From the IMG/VR virus record IMGVR_UViG_3300017917_000913, positions 1-22,272 of that record: DNA of 22,272 nt; one strand, given 5' to 3'. The notes under the pieces were generated by a model that was not told the DNA's origin, did no database searches, and saw only the letters and a list, made by a program, of their open reading frames with translations. This document shows positions 21,927 through 22,272 of this stretch, piece after piece. This stretch comes from a virus. How positions within the stretch are numbered: the first letter of the stretch is position 1; every line of letters begins with the position of its first letter. The position numbers and the translations under genes were made by a program.

Positions 21927-22272
21927 TTATAAACTACCGAAGTCTAAGTTTGGAACACCTGGAGCTGTAGGAAAACCTAGTAACGATAGTCCGTTAAAAT
22001 CTAAATCTGTGCTAGGAGGCGGCGGAGCACCGATATTACCTTGTGATTCTATAGCACCAAATTCTAATGATAAATTGCCAGAACTAAACAAGAGTTCAAT
22101 AACAGCATTAGTTTGTCTAATATCTAGACCCCATACTGTGGTTTGTACATCACCGTTGCCGGGCCCTGTTATAATATTATGTCCGTTTAACTGTAGATCA
22201 GCGCCTAGCTTGGGTGCAGGGTCGTTTTCTATTTTGCTGAGATTTTTAAGATTTATTGTAGTAGTATTTTCA
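21927..22272 (-). CDS. C-terminal part of a virion structural protein (partial, start outside window)
   Basis: An open frame enters from the window edge and ends at TAA (21929-21927), giving 114 residues without a start. The visible part begins ENTTTINLKNLSKIENDPAP and continues KLGADLQLNGHNIITGPGNG, the LGxDLxLNGxxI motif common in phage tail-fibre and baseplate proteins. It ends in a Pro-rich segment (IGAPPPPSTDLDF) and LDFGSL. Its position directly upstream of two other virion genes in the same orientation supports a structural role. No complete domain can be judged. Confidence 0.75.
   Translation of the reverse strand, partial: ENTTTINLKNLSKIENDPAPKLGADLQLNGHNIITGPGNGDVQTTVWGLDIRQTNAVIELLFSSGNLSLEFGAIESQGNIGAPPPPSTDLDFNGLSLLGFPTAPGVPNLDFGSL

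Noticed and set aside
1-22272. tRNA genes, insertion sequences or integration site
   Set aside because: No cloverleaf-like segment, transposase or integrase was seen, and the gaps between genes are too short to hold them.

Overview
The window looks like a piece of a T4-like tailed phage (myovirus) of the aquatic type that infects Gram-negative bacteria. Support comes from a T4-type clamp-loader ATPase (gp44-like), dCMP deaminase, PhoH, a gp31/GroES-like co-chaperonin, two large T4-like virion proteins, a GH19 endolysin with spanin genes, AT-rich and almost gap-free coding, chains of ATGA/TAATG overlaps, and a T4-late-promoter-like octamer, GATAAATA, in front of structural genes. A lipobox protein and a Sec-type signal peptide point to a Gram-negative host. 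No photosynthesis gene is present, so the host group cannot be named from this window. Nearly everything is on the minus strand; phoH is the only convincing plus-strand gene. No tRNA, rRNA, CRISPR array, insertion sequence or integrase was seen, and no stretch over 300 bases lacks a gene.

Layout, right to left in the main transcription direction: (a) 21927-22272, C-terminal end of a virion protein running off the window. (b) 14666-21886, a late block: a 1089-residue virion protein with Ig-like repeats, an 847-residue fibre-like protein, a small conserved protein, a stand-alone DnaE-like palm fragment, an 80-residue protein and a GroES-like co-chaperonin. (c) 12191-14589, an early/middle-type operon behind a TTGACA-17-TATACT promoter: membrane protein, cytidylyltransferase-like enzyme, membrane protein, clamp loader, dCMP deaminase. 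(d) 11307-12204, phoH on the plus strand with a structured leader, ending at a terminator shared with the convergent deaminase. (e) 7100-11306, a late block: two conserved phage proteins, endolysin, spanin pair, holin candidate, then four small membrane or exported proteins. (f) 2834-7025, dnaJ-def-clpA plus an unknown gene, behind a perfect-consensus sigma70 promoter (TTGACA-17-TATAAT). (g) 10-2761, a late-promoter cassette of three genes that share an MxxRELxE-type N-terminus.

Two promoter classes therefore separate the genes by job: host-type sigma70 promoters drive replication, nucleotide and proteostasis genes, and GATAAATA-type motifs drive virion and lysis genes. Chaperone/protease functions are unusually concentrated here (J-protein, peptide deformylase, ClpA with an intact ClpP-docking IGF tripeptide, GroES-like protein), which suggests hijacking of host ClpP, DnaK and GroEL.

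The most interesting candidate system is the leftmost cassette: an HxGH nucleotidyltransferase, a divergent KxDG ligase-like protein and a small protein, all with N-termini resembling the T4 capsid-targeting leaders of co-injected proteins. All functional calls are by reading motifs; no database search was possible.
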